This document shows positions 6,989-13,256 of a stretch of 13,256 bases of DNA, piece after piece (the first letter of the stretch is position 1; every line of letters starts with the position of its first letter). The notes under the pieces are model-generated. The model was not told the DNA's origin. It made no database searches and saw nothing but the letters and a program-made list of their open reading frames with translations. A program made the position numbers and the translations under genes. Source of the stretch: JAFLCA01 sp041907145 (GTDB lineage: Bacteria; Bdellovibrionota_C; UBA2361; JAFLCA01); assembly GCA_041907145.1 (NCBI GenBank), contig JAYRHW010000131.1, positions 1 to 13,256 of the forward strand. The letters run 5' to 3'.

Positions 6989-8128
6989 ATGGCCGACCAG
7001 AGTTCCCAGCCCCCAGACCCAGTTTCGCCTGCCGCACCGGAGCGCAAGTTCCCCTGCCCCAGCTGTCATGCTCCATTGGCTTTTTCACCGCAGCAAGGAG
7101 TCATCAGCTGCCCATACTGCGGATGGAAGGACAGGCTCCCCGACTCGGCGGCAGAGATCGTCGAGAATTCGTTCGAGCAGTACCTGACCGCTAACCCCGA
7201 GGAATTCAAGCCGCTGGGTAAGTCTGCGCTCGAGGTGGCCTGCAGTGGTTGCGGCTCACTCGTCACGTTCGTTCCGCCCGACGTTGCCGGGACTTGTTCA
7301 TTTTGCGGAGCGGCAATTGTAGCCGAGCCGCATCAGGCCGATCCGGTGCTCGCCCCCCAAGCGGTTTTGCCCTTTTCAATCACCGATCAACAGGCGTTGA
7401 CCGTTACCAAGACGTGGATTGCCAAGCGTTGGTTTGCCCCGAATGAACTGAAACGATTCGCCATTGCCAAGGTAATCCAAGGCACGTACTTACCCTTTTG
7501 GACCTATGATTCTTACAGCGACAGCCACTATACCGGCGAACGTGGCGATCACTACTACGTTACGGAGACTTACCAGGAGCGGACAGCTCAAGGCGGCTGG
7601 CAAACGAGAACGCGGCAGGTGCGTCGAACCCGCTGGAGTTTCGCCCAGGGACGAGTGTCGCTTTGGTTTGATGATGTACTCATCGCCGGATCAAGCTCCA
7701 TTCCCCGCAACTACCTCGACGCCCTAGAACCGTGGGATTTGAAGTCATTGCAGCCCTACGAGGAGAAACTCTTGGCCGGTTTCCGGGCACAGCGGGCCCA
7801 AATTGATTTCCGGGAAGGCTTTGGACTAGCCAAGACCGTCATGGAAGAAAGAATTCGCCGGGCGGTGCAGCAAGATATCGGCGGTGACGAACAACGCATC
7901 AGCAGCTTGAACACGGCCTACTCTGCGATCACCTTTAAGCATATCCTGCTCCCAGTCTATGTAGGTGCATTCACTTTCCAGAATAAAGTCTACCAGGTGC
8001 TGGTTAATGCTCGAACAGGAGAGGTTCAGGGCAGTAGGCCCTATTCCTGGGTAAAAATTACGCTGGCGGCACTAGCGGTTCTTGGAACTATCCTACTTTT
8101 GCTACTCATCCAGGGCCCCCGTCACTAA
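6989..8128 (+). CDS. Double zinc-ribbon protein with C-terminal membrane anchor
   Basis: The 379-residue protein starts with a proline-rich linker and two treble-cysteine-pair zinc ribbons: Cys23/Cys26/Cys41/Cys44 and Cys85/Cys88/Cys103/Cys106. A soluble core follows, with conserved segments such as YLPFWTYDSYSD, YTGERGDHYYVTETY, RQVRRTRW, GGDEQRI, FKHILLPVYVG and NARTGEVQG. One hydrophobic helix at about 355-374 lies near the C-terminus, so the body is likely cytoplasmic and tethered to the inner membrane. This matches a widespread uncharacterised family usually labelled TFIIB-type zinc-ribbon protein and sometimes misannotated as PriA-like because of the zinc ribbon; no helicase motif is present. 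Members are often found near SPFH-domain membrane proteins, but none is in this window. The ATG at 6989 has only a weak ribosome site. Function unknown. Confidence 0.85.
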   Translation: MADQSSQPPDPVSPAAPERKFPCPSCHAPLAFSPQQGVISCPYCGWKDRLPDSAAEIVENSFEQYLTANPEEFKPLGKSALEVACSGCGSLVTFVPPDVAGTCSFCGAAIVAEPHQADPVLAPQAVLPFSITDQQALTVTKTWIAKRWFAPNELKRFAIAKVIQGTYLPFWTYDSYSDSHYTGERGDHYYVTETYQERTAQGGWQTRTRQVRRTRWSFAQGRVSLWFDDVLIAGSSSIPRNYLDALEPWDLKSLQPYEEKLLAGFRAQRAQIDFREGFGLAKTVMEERIRRAVQQDIGGDEQRISSLNTAYSAITFKHILLPVYVGAFTFQNKVYQVLVNARTGEVQGSRPYSWVKITLAALAVLGTILLLLLIQGPRH

Positions 8129-8197
8129 TACAAGAGAAAATCAGCCATTCTAACTAGCCCTGCAGCAAGGCTGGGCGGGCGAAATAGAAGCAAGAAA

Positions 8198-8226
8198 TTG
8201 AAGAACTCGAGTCTTGGCGCTATAGT
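8198..8226 (+). promoter_or_regulatory. Sigma70-like promoter for the small exported protein
   Basis: TTGAAG at 8198-8203 and TATAGT at 8221-8226 are separated by exactly 17 bp. The hexamers match the -35 and -10 consensus at 4 of 6 and 5 of 6 positions. Transcription would begin near 8233, about 20 nt before the ATG at 8254, leaving room for the ribosome site at 8244-8249. This is the best promoter match seen in the window. Confidence 0.6.
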
Positions 8227-8243
8227 TCCTAATGCCATTCGTT

Positions 8244-8249
8244 GAGAGG
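8244..8249 (+). promoter_or_regulatory. Ribosome binding site deciding the start at 8254
   Basis: GAGAGG lies 4 nt before the ATG at 8254 and overlaps the alternative TTG start at 8242, so it supports ATG initiation over TTG. Confidence 0.55.
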
Positions 8250-8253
8250 CTTT

Positions 8254-8715
8254 ATGAATCTAATCAAGCTAACTACAGCTTTACTATTCTCATTGTTTGC
8301 CTTCGCTGCTCCGGCAATCGCGGGGCCATTTGATACCTGTGATTACACAATCCCGCTCCATGACGGGCGGTATGGCTTCGTCTGGAAGCCGACCGGTGCG
8401 CATCGACCTGAAGCAGTCCTTGTTCTCCCAGGCCGCTTCAAAGGGTTCGTCGGTAACTCAAATACACTGACCGTGCGATCCGTTACGCTCTACCGCGCCG
8501 AAAACCTTCAAAAGATTGGAACGATGCCCATGAAATCCAATGGTATCTGCCTTCCCGGCAGTGAGTGCCTAGACCGACCGACATTTGCGCATCAGAGACT
8601 TTCGGGAAGGTCACTATCCAGGCGATACGGAGAGCTCCGCATTCGCGTCATGACCAACGTGCAGCATCATGTGCATTGTACTCAAGCCTTCGATCCAGCC
8701 ACTCGCCAAGACTAA
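8254..8715 (+). CDS. Small exported protein with four cysteines, function unknown
   Basis: From the ATG at 8254 this is 153 residues. The N-terminus is a classical signal peptide: Lys5, a hydrophobic core TALLFSLFAFAAP, and a signal peptidase I site AIA before Gly24, so the mature protein of about 130 residues is predicted to be periplasmic or secreted. Four cysteines remain (Cys29, two in the NGICLPGSECLD loop, one in VHCTQ near the end), which could form two disulfides. The alternating hydrophobic pattern suggests a beta-rich fold. I do not recognise the family. An in-frame TTG at 8242 is possible, but GAGAGG at 8244-8249 sits correctly for the ATG at 8254, and that start gives a cleaner signal peptide. 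It has its own promoter at 8198-8226 and faces a convergent small gene. Confidence 0.7.
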   Translation: MNLIKLTTALLFSLFAFAAPAIAGPFDTCDYTIPLHDGRYGFVWKPTGAHRPEAVLVLPGRFKGFVGNSNTLTVRSVTLYRAENLQKIGTMPMKSNGICLPGSECLDRPTFAHQRLSGRSLSRRYGELRIRVMTNVQHHVHCTQAFDPATRQD

Positions 8716-8779
8716 GTACACGACGCCAAAGGGCTTCGCGCTGGCAGATCCCTCGTCTCGAAACGGCGGGGAGTCGAAA

Positions 8780-8995
8780 CTATTTATTTTCGGGTAGTTC
8801 TTCTTTCTCGGTAAGGGGAGTCACCGGGACCGGGAAGCTGTCGGCTTTGACAGCTGCTTCACTTGCTTTCACGAAAACAATAGGCAAGCAGCTTGACTCT
8901 ACGAGAAAATATTGAGGGTTGTTCTCTTGGAAATTTGAAACGAGCCAGGAAAGATCTGAATCGGAGAGTTCGTAGGTGTAAACTGGCCGTCCCAT
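8780..8995 (-). CDS. Small conserved-looking hypothetical protein (71 residues)
   Basis: This 71-residue ORF runs from an ATG at 8995 to a TAG at 8780-8782 on the - strand. I do not recognise it. It is acidic, has one Cys (about 36), no signal peptide and no strong membrane helix. The N-terminal half (VYTYELSDSDLSWLVSNF) reads as a small alpha/beta domain and continues into the strand-like CLPIVFVKAS. The C-terminal quarter is proline- and glutamate-rich and probably disordered. The main evidence that it is real is the AGGAGGA Shine-Dalgarno with a 5-nt spacer before the start, the strongest in the window, along with sensible amino-acid composition. It is convergent with the exported protein, 64 bp apart. 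The overlapping ORFs in other frames have poor composition and no ribosome site. Confidence 0.6.
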   Translation of the reverse strand: MGRPVYTYELSDSDLSWLVSNFQENNPQYFLVESSCLPIVFVKASEAAVKADSFPVPVTPLTEKEELPENK

Positions 8996-9000
8996 AATAT

Positions 9001-9007
9001 TCCTCCT
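9001..9007 (-). promoter_or_regulatory. Strong Shine-Dalgarno for the 71-residue gene
   Basis: On the - strand the sequence reads AGGAGGA, followed by a 5-nt AT-rich spacer and then the ATG at 8995. This is a near-perfect complement to the 16S rRNA 3' end and argues for translation of the small gene. Confidence 0.7.
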
Positions 9008-9092
9008 GAGCTAACCTTTGTTGCGCCTTCCCTAACTGCTCTGGCTGAAGGGTCAAACCGTGATACTGAGAAGAATCGGACAGGCCAGATTT

Positions 9093-9104
9093 TTACTTAA
9101 GTAA
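9093..9104. repeat. Perfect 12-bp palindrome, operator-like
   Basis: TTACTTAAGTAA is a perfect inverted repeat without spacer, lying in the AT-rich centre of the divergent intergenic region. Dimeric transcription factors bind sites of this form, but no regulator is identified and a 12-bp AT-rich palindrome can arise by chance. Confidence 0.35.
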
Positions 9105-9194
9105 GCGAATTTAGTATTTTGGTACGAATTATCCGTAGCGGGCATTTTGACAGTGCTTCCCCCAGCTCCGTAATTGCCGGACGAGGCGCCTAAA

Positions 9195-9250
9195 CATGGG
9201 GATAACCTCATGAGATGATTAGTAAGCCTGCTAATTAAGCGCATCCGCTT
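9195..9250 (+). ncRNA. Three consecutive tetraloop hairpins in the pcnB leader
   Basis: Three adjacent stem-loops can be drawn. The first is 9195-9201 with 9206-9212 (7 bp including one G-U, loop ATAA). The second is 9218-9224 with 9229-9235 (7 bp including one G-U, loop AGCC). The third is 9237-9241 with 9246-9250 (5 bp, loop CATC, extendable by a G-U). Each loop is 4 nt, and the spacers are 5 and 1 nt. None is followed by a T-run, so they are not intrinsic terminators. They lie 62-117 nt before the pcnB start and could form a structured leader RNA. No known riboswitch or RNA family is recognised. Pairings were found by eye. Confidence 0.35.
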
Positions 9251-9311
9251 GAAAGGACTCCGAATTTTAGCGTATGTTCGGGTTCGTTAAAGGCCTACTT
9301 TTAAGCGCGTT

Positions 9312-10673
9312 GTGACCTCCAAAGATTCCGAATCCAGACCTGAACCTCTGAAGCGCCCAGCCCAGCGCCCCGAAGTTTACTCTCGCGACGAACATCCGAT
9401 CTCTCGGCGCAGCATTGATCCCGACGCTCTGAAGATCATGTATCGCCTCATGCGACACGGTCACAAAGCCTATCTCGTCGGCGGCGGCGTGCGAGATCTT
9501 TTGCTCAACCGCACTCCGAAGGATTTCGATATCGCCACGGATGCCACCCCCCGCAAAGTCAAAGAACTTTTTCGTAATAGCCGCATCATCGGTCGGCGCT
9601 TCAAGCTGATCCATGTCTTCTTCCGGGGCAATAAGATTATCGAAGTATCTACCTTCCGGGATGCGACGGAAGTGCCGGAGGCGGAAGAGGGAGAGGGCTC
9701 GAGCGAAGCACAAAATGCTCAACTGATTACCAGAGACAATACCTACGGCACCGAGGTAACCGATGCCATGCGTAGAGACATCACCATAAACGCCCTGTTC
9801 TACGATGCGGGCTCATTTTCGATCATCGATTACGTCGGCGGTATGCGGGATATTCGGGCACGCATTGTGCGCATTATCGGCGACCCGGATGTGCGCTTTG
9901 CCGAGGATCCGGTGCGACTCATGCGTGTTTGCCGGCATGCCGCCAAGAGCGGATTTTCCATCGAGGGAAAATGCCAGGAATCACTCAAGCGCAACGCGGA
10001 GTTGATAAAGAGCAGCGCTCCTATGCGCGTTTTCGAGGAGCTGAAGAAGGACTTTGCTTCCAGCTTTCTTCTTAAGACTCTGCGTCTCTTGGCGGAAAAT
10101 GCCCTGCTTCCCTTCTTAATTCCTGAACTCGCCGCTAACAACGCTGCTTTACTTGATGAAGAGTCCGACTTCGCAAAGGCATTATCCCTCTCGGACGATG
10201 CCGTTGCCGATGGGGCTCAGCGCTCCTCTACCCTCGTCTTGGCATTAATCTCGATTTTCTCCCGTTCACCGGTGCTCGATGGCCTGGCGGAGCAATTCAA
10301 GGATGCCGAAGACGTGCGTGAGCATCTCGCTCAAAGTTTCAAGGGGCTTGCTGTTCCTCGAAAGGAGCGAGAAAAAATCGAAGCGTTACTGGTGGCATGG
10401 CATATGCTCCTTACCCGCGGCGACAGCCGAAATGAGATTCGCGATGCTGCTCGAAAGGATCTGAGCGAGGATTTACGAAAAATGATCGAGCTGCTGTATG
10501 GCCGTGGCCCCGAGCTGGAACTGTTGCAAGAACTCGAATCCGGCCCGCAGTCCCGCGAACACTCAGACGACGGCGAGCGATTCTTCCAGCAACGGGAGCC
10601 CCGCTCCGGGGGACGGCGGCGCCGGCGCGGAGGACGTGGCCGTATGAGGCATCGCCAGCCCTCAGCTGGATAG
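9312..10673 (+). CDS. pcnB: Poly(A) polymerase I
   Basis: PcnB adds 3' poly(A) tails that promote RNA decay. The 453-residue protein has the class II nucleotidyltransferase head: LVGGGVRDLLL, then the catalytic KDFD with Asp71 and Asp73. The motif IIGRRFKLIHV (92-102) fits the signature reported to separate bacterial poly(A) polymerases from CCA-adding enzymes. Further landmarks are RDITINAL, GDPDVRFAEDPVR and the neck/body helices. An acidic linker (GEGSSEAQNAQ) lies at about 125-135, and the C-terminus is arginine-rich (about 433-447), as in other PcnB proteins, probably for RNA binding. The start is GTG at 9312: the frame has a TAA at 9288-9290, no other start lies between, and the next ATG would delete conserved sequence. 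No Shine-Dalgarno is seen, which suggests weak or coupled initiation. Confidence 0.93.
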   Translation: MTSKDSESRPEPLKRPAQRPEVYSRDEHPISRRSIDPDALKIMYRLMRHGHKAYLVGGGVRDLLLNRTPKDFDIATDATPRKVKELFRNSRIIGRRFKLIHVFFRGNKIIEVSTFRDATEVPEAEEGEGSSEAQNAQLITRDNTYGTEVTDAMRRDITINALFYDAGSFSIIDYVGGMRDIRARIVRIIGDPDVRFAEDPVRLMRVCRHAAKSGFSIEGKCQESLKRNAELIKSSAPMRVFEELKKDFASSFLLKTLRLLAENALLPFLIPELAANNAALLDEESDFAKALSLSDDAVADGAQRSSTLVLALISIFSRSPVLDGLAEQFKDAEDVREHLAQSFKGLAVPRKEREKIEALLVAWHMLLTRGDSRNEIRDAARKDLSEDLRKMIELLYGRGPELELLQELESGPQSREHSDDGERFFQQREPRSGGRRRRRGGRGRMRHRQPSAG

Positions 10674-10676
10674 GAG
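10672..10676 (+). promoter_or_regulatory. Ribosome binding site overlapping the pcnB stop
   Basis: AGGAG at 10672-10676 shares bases with the pcnB TAG stop and lies 5 nt before the next ATG at 10682. This arrangement suggests that translation of the membrane protein is coupled to pcnB. Confidence 0.6.
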
Positions 10677-10681
10677 TTCTG

Positions 10682-11482
10682 ATGACATCCGTTAGGCAAT
10701 TTGGGCTCGCTACTCTCGAAATGTACCGAGACTCCGCTGTGCAGGCCTCGCGCGATCTCGCTCGAAATTGGCCGATTCTGGTTGGCTCGATTGCTCTATA
10801 CATTGTCTACTCACTGAGTTTGCGGATCCTTCAGGATCTCGGGGGCGGCTTAGGATTCGCCGCGGGGATGATCGCCGGGATGATACAGATTGCCCTCCTG
10901 ACACTCTACTATTCTTGGATCTCTCAGAGCATCGATCGTGAGCGCCTGCGTTTGGAGGCGCTGGTACAGTTCGATTATGGCCTCTTCTTCAATATTATAA
11001 GCGTTGCGTTTGTACTCTTTATAGCTCAATTCCTCCTGGGCCAGCTTACCGCTGGATTGGATGCTTCCTCATTCTTACTCTGCGTTCAGCTGGGTATCGT
11101 GCTCGTTTTTAACGCAATACCGGAAGTAATTCACCTGAACCGGATCGAGAGCACATTCGCGCTTGCGGAGGCTGCCAAATTCACGCGAGATAACTGGATT
11201 GAGTGGTACCTTCCTTTGCTACTCGTCATTTCTCCTTGGCTGTTTTACAACGCCTATTCGGTGCTCCTCGTGCTTGCCCAGTCTGACCCTCTCCTGCCTC
11301 CCTTCGTCATAGTGCAGGGCGCCAGCATTGTGGCCCTGTATTCCAATTCGCTTACCCAGTGGGCATTGCCCGTAATTGCCCTAGTCGTAGCTAACTGGTT
11401 CATGCTCTTTAGGGCCCATCTATTCAAGTCATTGCAATCAGGTAGCCGAAGACAAAGAATTTTCCGGTCCAGGGGCAGCTAG
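10682..11482 (+). CDS. Multi-pass membrane protein, function unknown
   Basis: The 266-residue protein has about six membrane helices (roughly 30-48, 55-80, 100-123, 129-147, 174-199, 228-245) and a basic C-terminal tail (RRQRIFRSR) likely on the cytoplasmic side. An amphipathic segment (about 153-173, LNRIESTFALAEAAKFTRDN) between helices resembles the interfacial helix of bacterial YciC/DUF-type integral membrane proteins, but I cannot assign a family. There are no obvious catalytic motifs. It begins 8 bp after the pcnB stop with a good ribosome site, so it is probably cotranscribed with pcnB. A 104-bp gap separates it from pyrG. A functional link to RNA decay is not implied by the sequence. 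Confidence 0.8.
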   Translation: MTSVRQFGLATLEMYRDSAVQASRDLARNWPILVGSIALYIVYSLSLRILQDLGGGLGFAAGMIAGMIQIALLTLYYSWISQSIDRERLRLEALVQFDYGLFFNIISVAFVLFIAQFLLGQLTAGLDASSFLLCVQLGIVLVFNAIPEVIHLNRIESTFALAEAAKFTRDNWIEWYLPLLLVISPWLFYNAYSVLLVLAQSDPLLPPFVIVQGASIVALYSNSLTQWALPVIALVVANWFMLFRAHLFKSLQSGSRRQRIFRSRGS

Positions 11483-11493
11483 GCCGCGCGAAA

Positions 11494-11528
11494 CTAATGC
11501 ATTACTCTTCGAAATCGGTTAGCATTAG
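11494..11528. repeat. Inverted repeat upstream of pyrG
   Basis: CTAATGC at 11494-11500 and GCATTAG at 11522-11528 are perfect 7-bp inverted repeats separated by 21 bp. The left arm also forms the 10-bp palindrome TAATGCATTA (11495-11504). They sit 59-93 bp before the pyrG ATG and could be an operator or an RNA stem in the leader. There is no T-run after the right arm, so it is not an intrinsic terminator. Confidence 0.35.
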
Positions 11529-11586
11529 CTGACCACTCTGACCCTAACTATTTTCTGTAACTATCTGTAATTCCTAGACGGAGCCT

Positions 11587-13256
11587 ATGGGGCCTCGATC
11601 AACAAAATTTATATTTGTCACGGGCGGTGTAGTTTCCTCAATCGGCAAGGGTCTCTCCTGCGCCTGCATTGGGGCATTGCTCGAAGCCCGAGGCCTCAAG
11701 GTCACCGCTCTAAAGCTCGACCCCTATATCAACGTCGATCCGGGCACCATGAGCCCTTTTCAGCACGGCGAAGTGTTCGTCACCGATGACGGAGCCGAAA
11801 CCGATCTCGATCTCGGCCATTATGAGCGCTTTCTCGAAACCAAGATGGCAAAGGTCAATAACTTTACCACTGGGCAAGTATACGAGACCGTCATTGGAAA
11901 TGAGCGCCGCGGGGACTACCTCGGGGGCACGGTCCAGGTTATTCCCCATATTACCGACGAGATTAAGCGCCGCATTTTCCTTGCGTCACGTGGATTTGAT
12001 ATTTGCATCGTGGAAATCGGCGGTACCGTCGGCGATATCGAGAGCTTGCCGTTCCTCGAAGCTATCCGTCAAATGCGCGCTGACTTAGGCCCGGAAAACG
12101 TGCTCTACGTCCATGTCACCTTGGTTCCCTACATTCGCGCCGCCAACGAGATGAAAACCAAGCCGACTCAGCACTCCGTCAAGGAGCTGACTGGGTTTGG
12201 AATTATCCCCGGCATCATTATTTGCCGGTCCGAGCAGCCGCTCGACCAAAAGCTCAAAAACAAAATCAGCCTGTTCTGCAACGTCAAAGAAGACTGCGTG
12301 GTCAACTCCTACGACGTGGGGTCGATTTACGAACTTCCTTTGATCCTCCACCGCGAGGGGCTCGATCAGCGCATCGTCGAACAGCTCAATATCTGGACCG
12401 GGGCTCCGAACCTCAAGCCTTGGGAAAAAATTCTCAGCACGATTCAGGCTCCGTCCCAAGGTAATGTCACAATCGCCATGGTCGGCAAGTACGTCGACTT
12501 GACTGAAAGCTACAAGAGTCTGAGCGAAGCGCTGCACCATAGCGGCTTTGCTAATGATTGCAACGTCGATATCGCATTCGTCGACAGCGAGCAGATAGAG
12601 AAGGAAGGCGTGGAGGCCGCCATTGAAAGGGCAACGAACGGCAAAGGCATCGACGCCATTCTTATCCCTGGCGGATTTGGTGCGCGTGGAAGCGAGGGGA
12701 AAATTGAAGCGGCTCGCTACGCGCGTGAAAGCAAGATTCCGTTCTTCGGTATTTGCCTTGGTCTGCAAATGGCTGCCATTGAATATGCTCGGAACGTGGC
12801 CGGCATCGCTGGCGCTACCAGTTCGGAATTTGATGCGAAGGCCGAACATGCCGTTATCGATCTCATGGAAAGCCAGAAGCAGGTTAACCGCATGGGTGGA
12901 TCCATGCGGTTAGGGGCCTACCCCTGCAACCTGCTCAAGGGCAGCCTTACCGCAAAGGTATATGGCGAGAAGGAGATTTCCGAACGTCATCGCCATCGCT
13001 TTGAGTTCAACAATAAGTACCGTGAGACCTTAACCAAGGCCGGCCTCGTGCTGTCTGGGGTCTCGCCCGACAATCACCTCGTCGAGATAATCGAATTGAG
13101 CAATCATCCTTGGTTTATCGGAGTGCAGTTTCATCCGGAATTCAAATCAACCCCGCGGAAGGCTCACCCTCTCTTCAAAGCTTTGGTCGGCGCGGCCCTG
13201 GACCACCGCAATGCCCGCCTTAAGGGAACGCGCAAGACAAACGGCAAGGGGCTCAA
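11587..13256 (+). CDS. pyrG: CTP synthase (3' end outside window)
   Basis: PyrG makes CTP from UTP, ATP and glutamine. The reading frame is open for 556 codons from ATG 11587 to the window edge. The N-terminal amidoligase domain has the ATP-binding GGVVSSIGKG (13-22), LDPYINVDPGTMSP, and VEIGGTVGDIES. A class I glutamine amidotransferase domain follows, with GICLGLQ carrying the nucleophile Cys390 and QFHPEF with His516 and Glu518. All catalytic residues are present. E. coli PyrG is 545 residues, so this one has a longer, basic tail (KGTRKTNGKG) and probably ends soon after the edge. GGAG at 11580-11583 is close to the start (3-nt spacer). The start fits the family, as FVTGGVVSS normally begins near residue 10. 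Confidence 0.97.
   Translation, partial: MGPRSTKFIFVTGGVVSSIGKGLSCACIGALLEARGLKVTALKLDPYINVDPGTMSPFQHGEVFVTDDGAETDLDLGHYERFLETKMAKVNNFTTGQVYETVIGNERRGDYLGGTVQVIPHITDEIKRRIFLASRGFDICIVEIGGTVGDIESLPFLEAIRQMRADLGPENVLYVHVTLVPYIRAANEMKTKPTQHSVKELTGFGIIPGIIICRSEQPLDQKLKNKISLFCNVKEDCVVNSYDVGSIYELPLILHREGLDQRIVEQLNIWTGAPNLKPWEKILSTIQAPSQGNVTIAMVGKYVDLTESYKSLSEALHHSGFANDCNVDIAFVDSEQIEKEGVEAAIERATNGKGIDAILIPGGFGARGSEGKIEAARYARESKIPFFGICLGLQMAAIEYARNVAGIAGATSSEFDAKAEHAVIDLMESQKQVNRMGGSMRLGAYPCNLLKGSLTAKVYGEKEISERHRHRFEFNNKYRETLTKAGLVLSGVSPDNHLVEIIELSNHPWFIGVQFHPEFKSTPRKAHPLFKALVGAALDHRNARLKGTRKTNGKGL

Larger units (their letters stand above)
9008..9311. other. Non-coding stretch with palindrome and hairpin cluster
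   Basis: About 300 bp separate the - strand small gene from pcnB on the + strand. The stretch should hold two divergent promoters, but none matches consensus well. It includes an AT-rich patch (about 9089-9132) with a perfect 12-bp palindrome, a cluster of three hairpins at 9195-9250, and a 13-codon ORF at 9274-9315. No tRNA T-loop or cloverleaf, terminator with a U-tract, or longer credible ORF was seen. Confidence 0.6.

Noticed and set aside
8565..8915. 116-codon + strand ORF between the exported protein and the small - strand gene
   Set aside because: It overlaps both better-supported genes, has no ribosome site, and is serine/arginine-rich in a shadow-frame pattern.
9147..9176. Perfect TTGACA at 9147-9152 as a pcnB promoter
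   Set aside because: The only hexamer at suitable distance (18 bp) is TAATTG, which matches the -10 consensus at two positions, so no promoter is claimed.
9180..9311. tRNA gene in the hairpin-rich leader
   Set aside because: No acceptor stem closes the three hairpins, and the only GTTCG-like T-loop (near 9282) lacks a flanking T-stem.
12085..12849. 254-codon - strand ORF opposite pyrG
   Set aside because: It is wholly antisense to unmistakable CTP synthase coding sequence, a common artefact of high-GC codon bias. No ribosome site or family match was seen.

Overview
The window is a stretch of bacterial chromosome with dense protein-coding content, mostly on the + strand. It shows no rRNA, tRNA, CRISPR array, insertion sequence or phage gene. 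Base composition looks mildly GC-rich by eye (not computed). A dedicated poly(A) polymerase with an arginine-rich tail, together with the other core enzymes, points to a Gram-negative bacterium, perhaps a proteobacterial or deltaproteobacterial-like lineage. This placement is inference from gene types only and is weak.

Region 1 (1-324) is the 3' end of a phosphomannomutase/phosphoglucomutase gene. Region 2 (390-5033) is a compact arginine (ornithine) biosynthesis operon: a short GNAT acetyltransferase that is probably a short N-acetylglutamate synthase, then argC, argD, argJ and argB. Junctions are 4-bp overlap, 12-bp gap, 4-bp overlap and 1-bp overlap. Together these genes convert glutamate to N-acetylornithine and recycle the acetyl group onto new glutamate. 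Arginine-specific late genes (argF, argG, argH) are not in the window.

Region 3 (5034-9311) is less conserved. It holds a convergent EamA/DMT-type transporter on the - strand, an unrecognised protein with an HExxH zinc-protease-like motif, a double zinc-ribbon protein with one C-terminal membrane anchor, a small exported four-cysteine protein with a good sigma70-like promoter, and a 71-residue - strand gene with a near-perfect Shine-Dalgarno sequence. The gene-free stretch 8996-9311 contains a 12-bp palindrome, three back-to-back tetraloop hairpins, and a 13-codon mini-ORF whose stop overlaps the GTG start of the next gene.

Region 4 (9312-13256) is pcnB (poly(A) polymerase), a multi-pass membrane protein of unknown function coupled to it, and pyrG (CTP synthase), which runs off the right edge without a stop.

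No large novel system is evident. The items most worth a second look are the HExxH protein, the structured pcnB leader, the small - strand gene, and the combination of a short NAGS candidate with ArgJ and a short ArgB.
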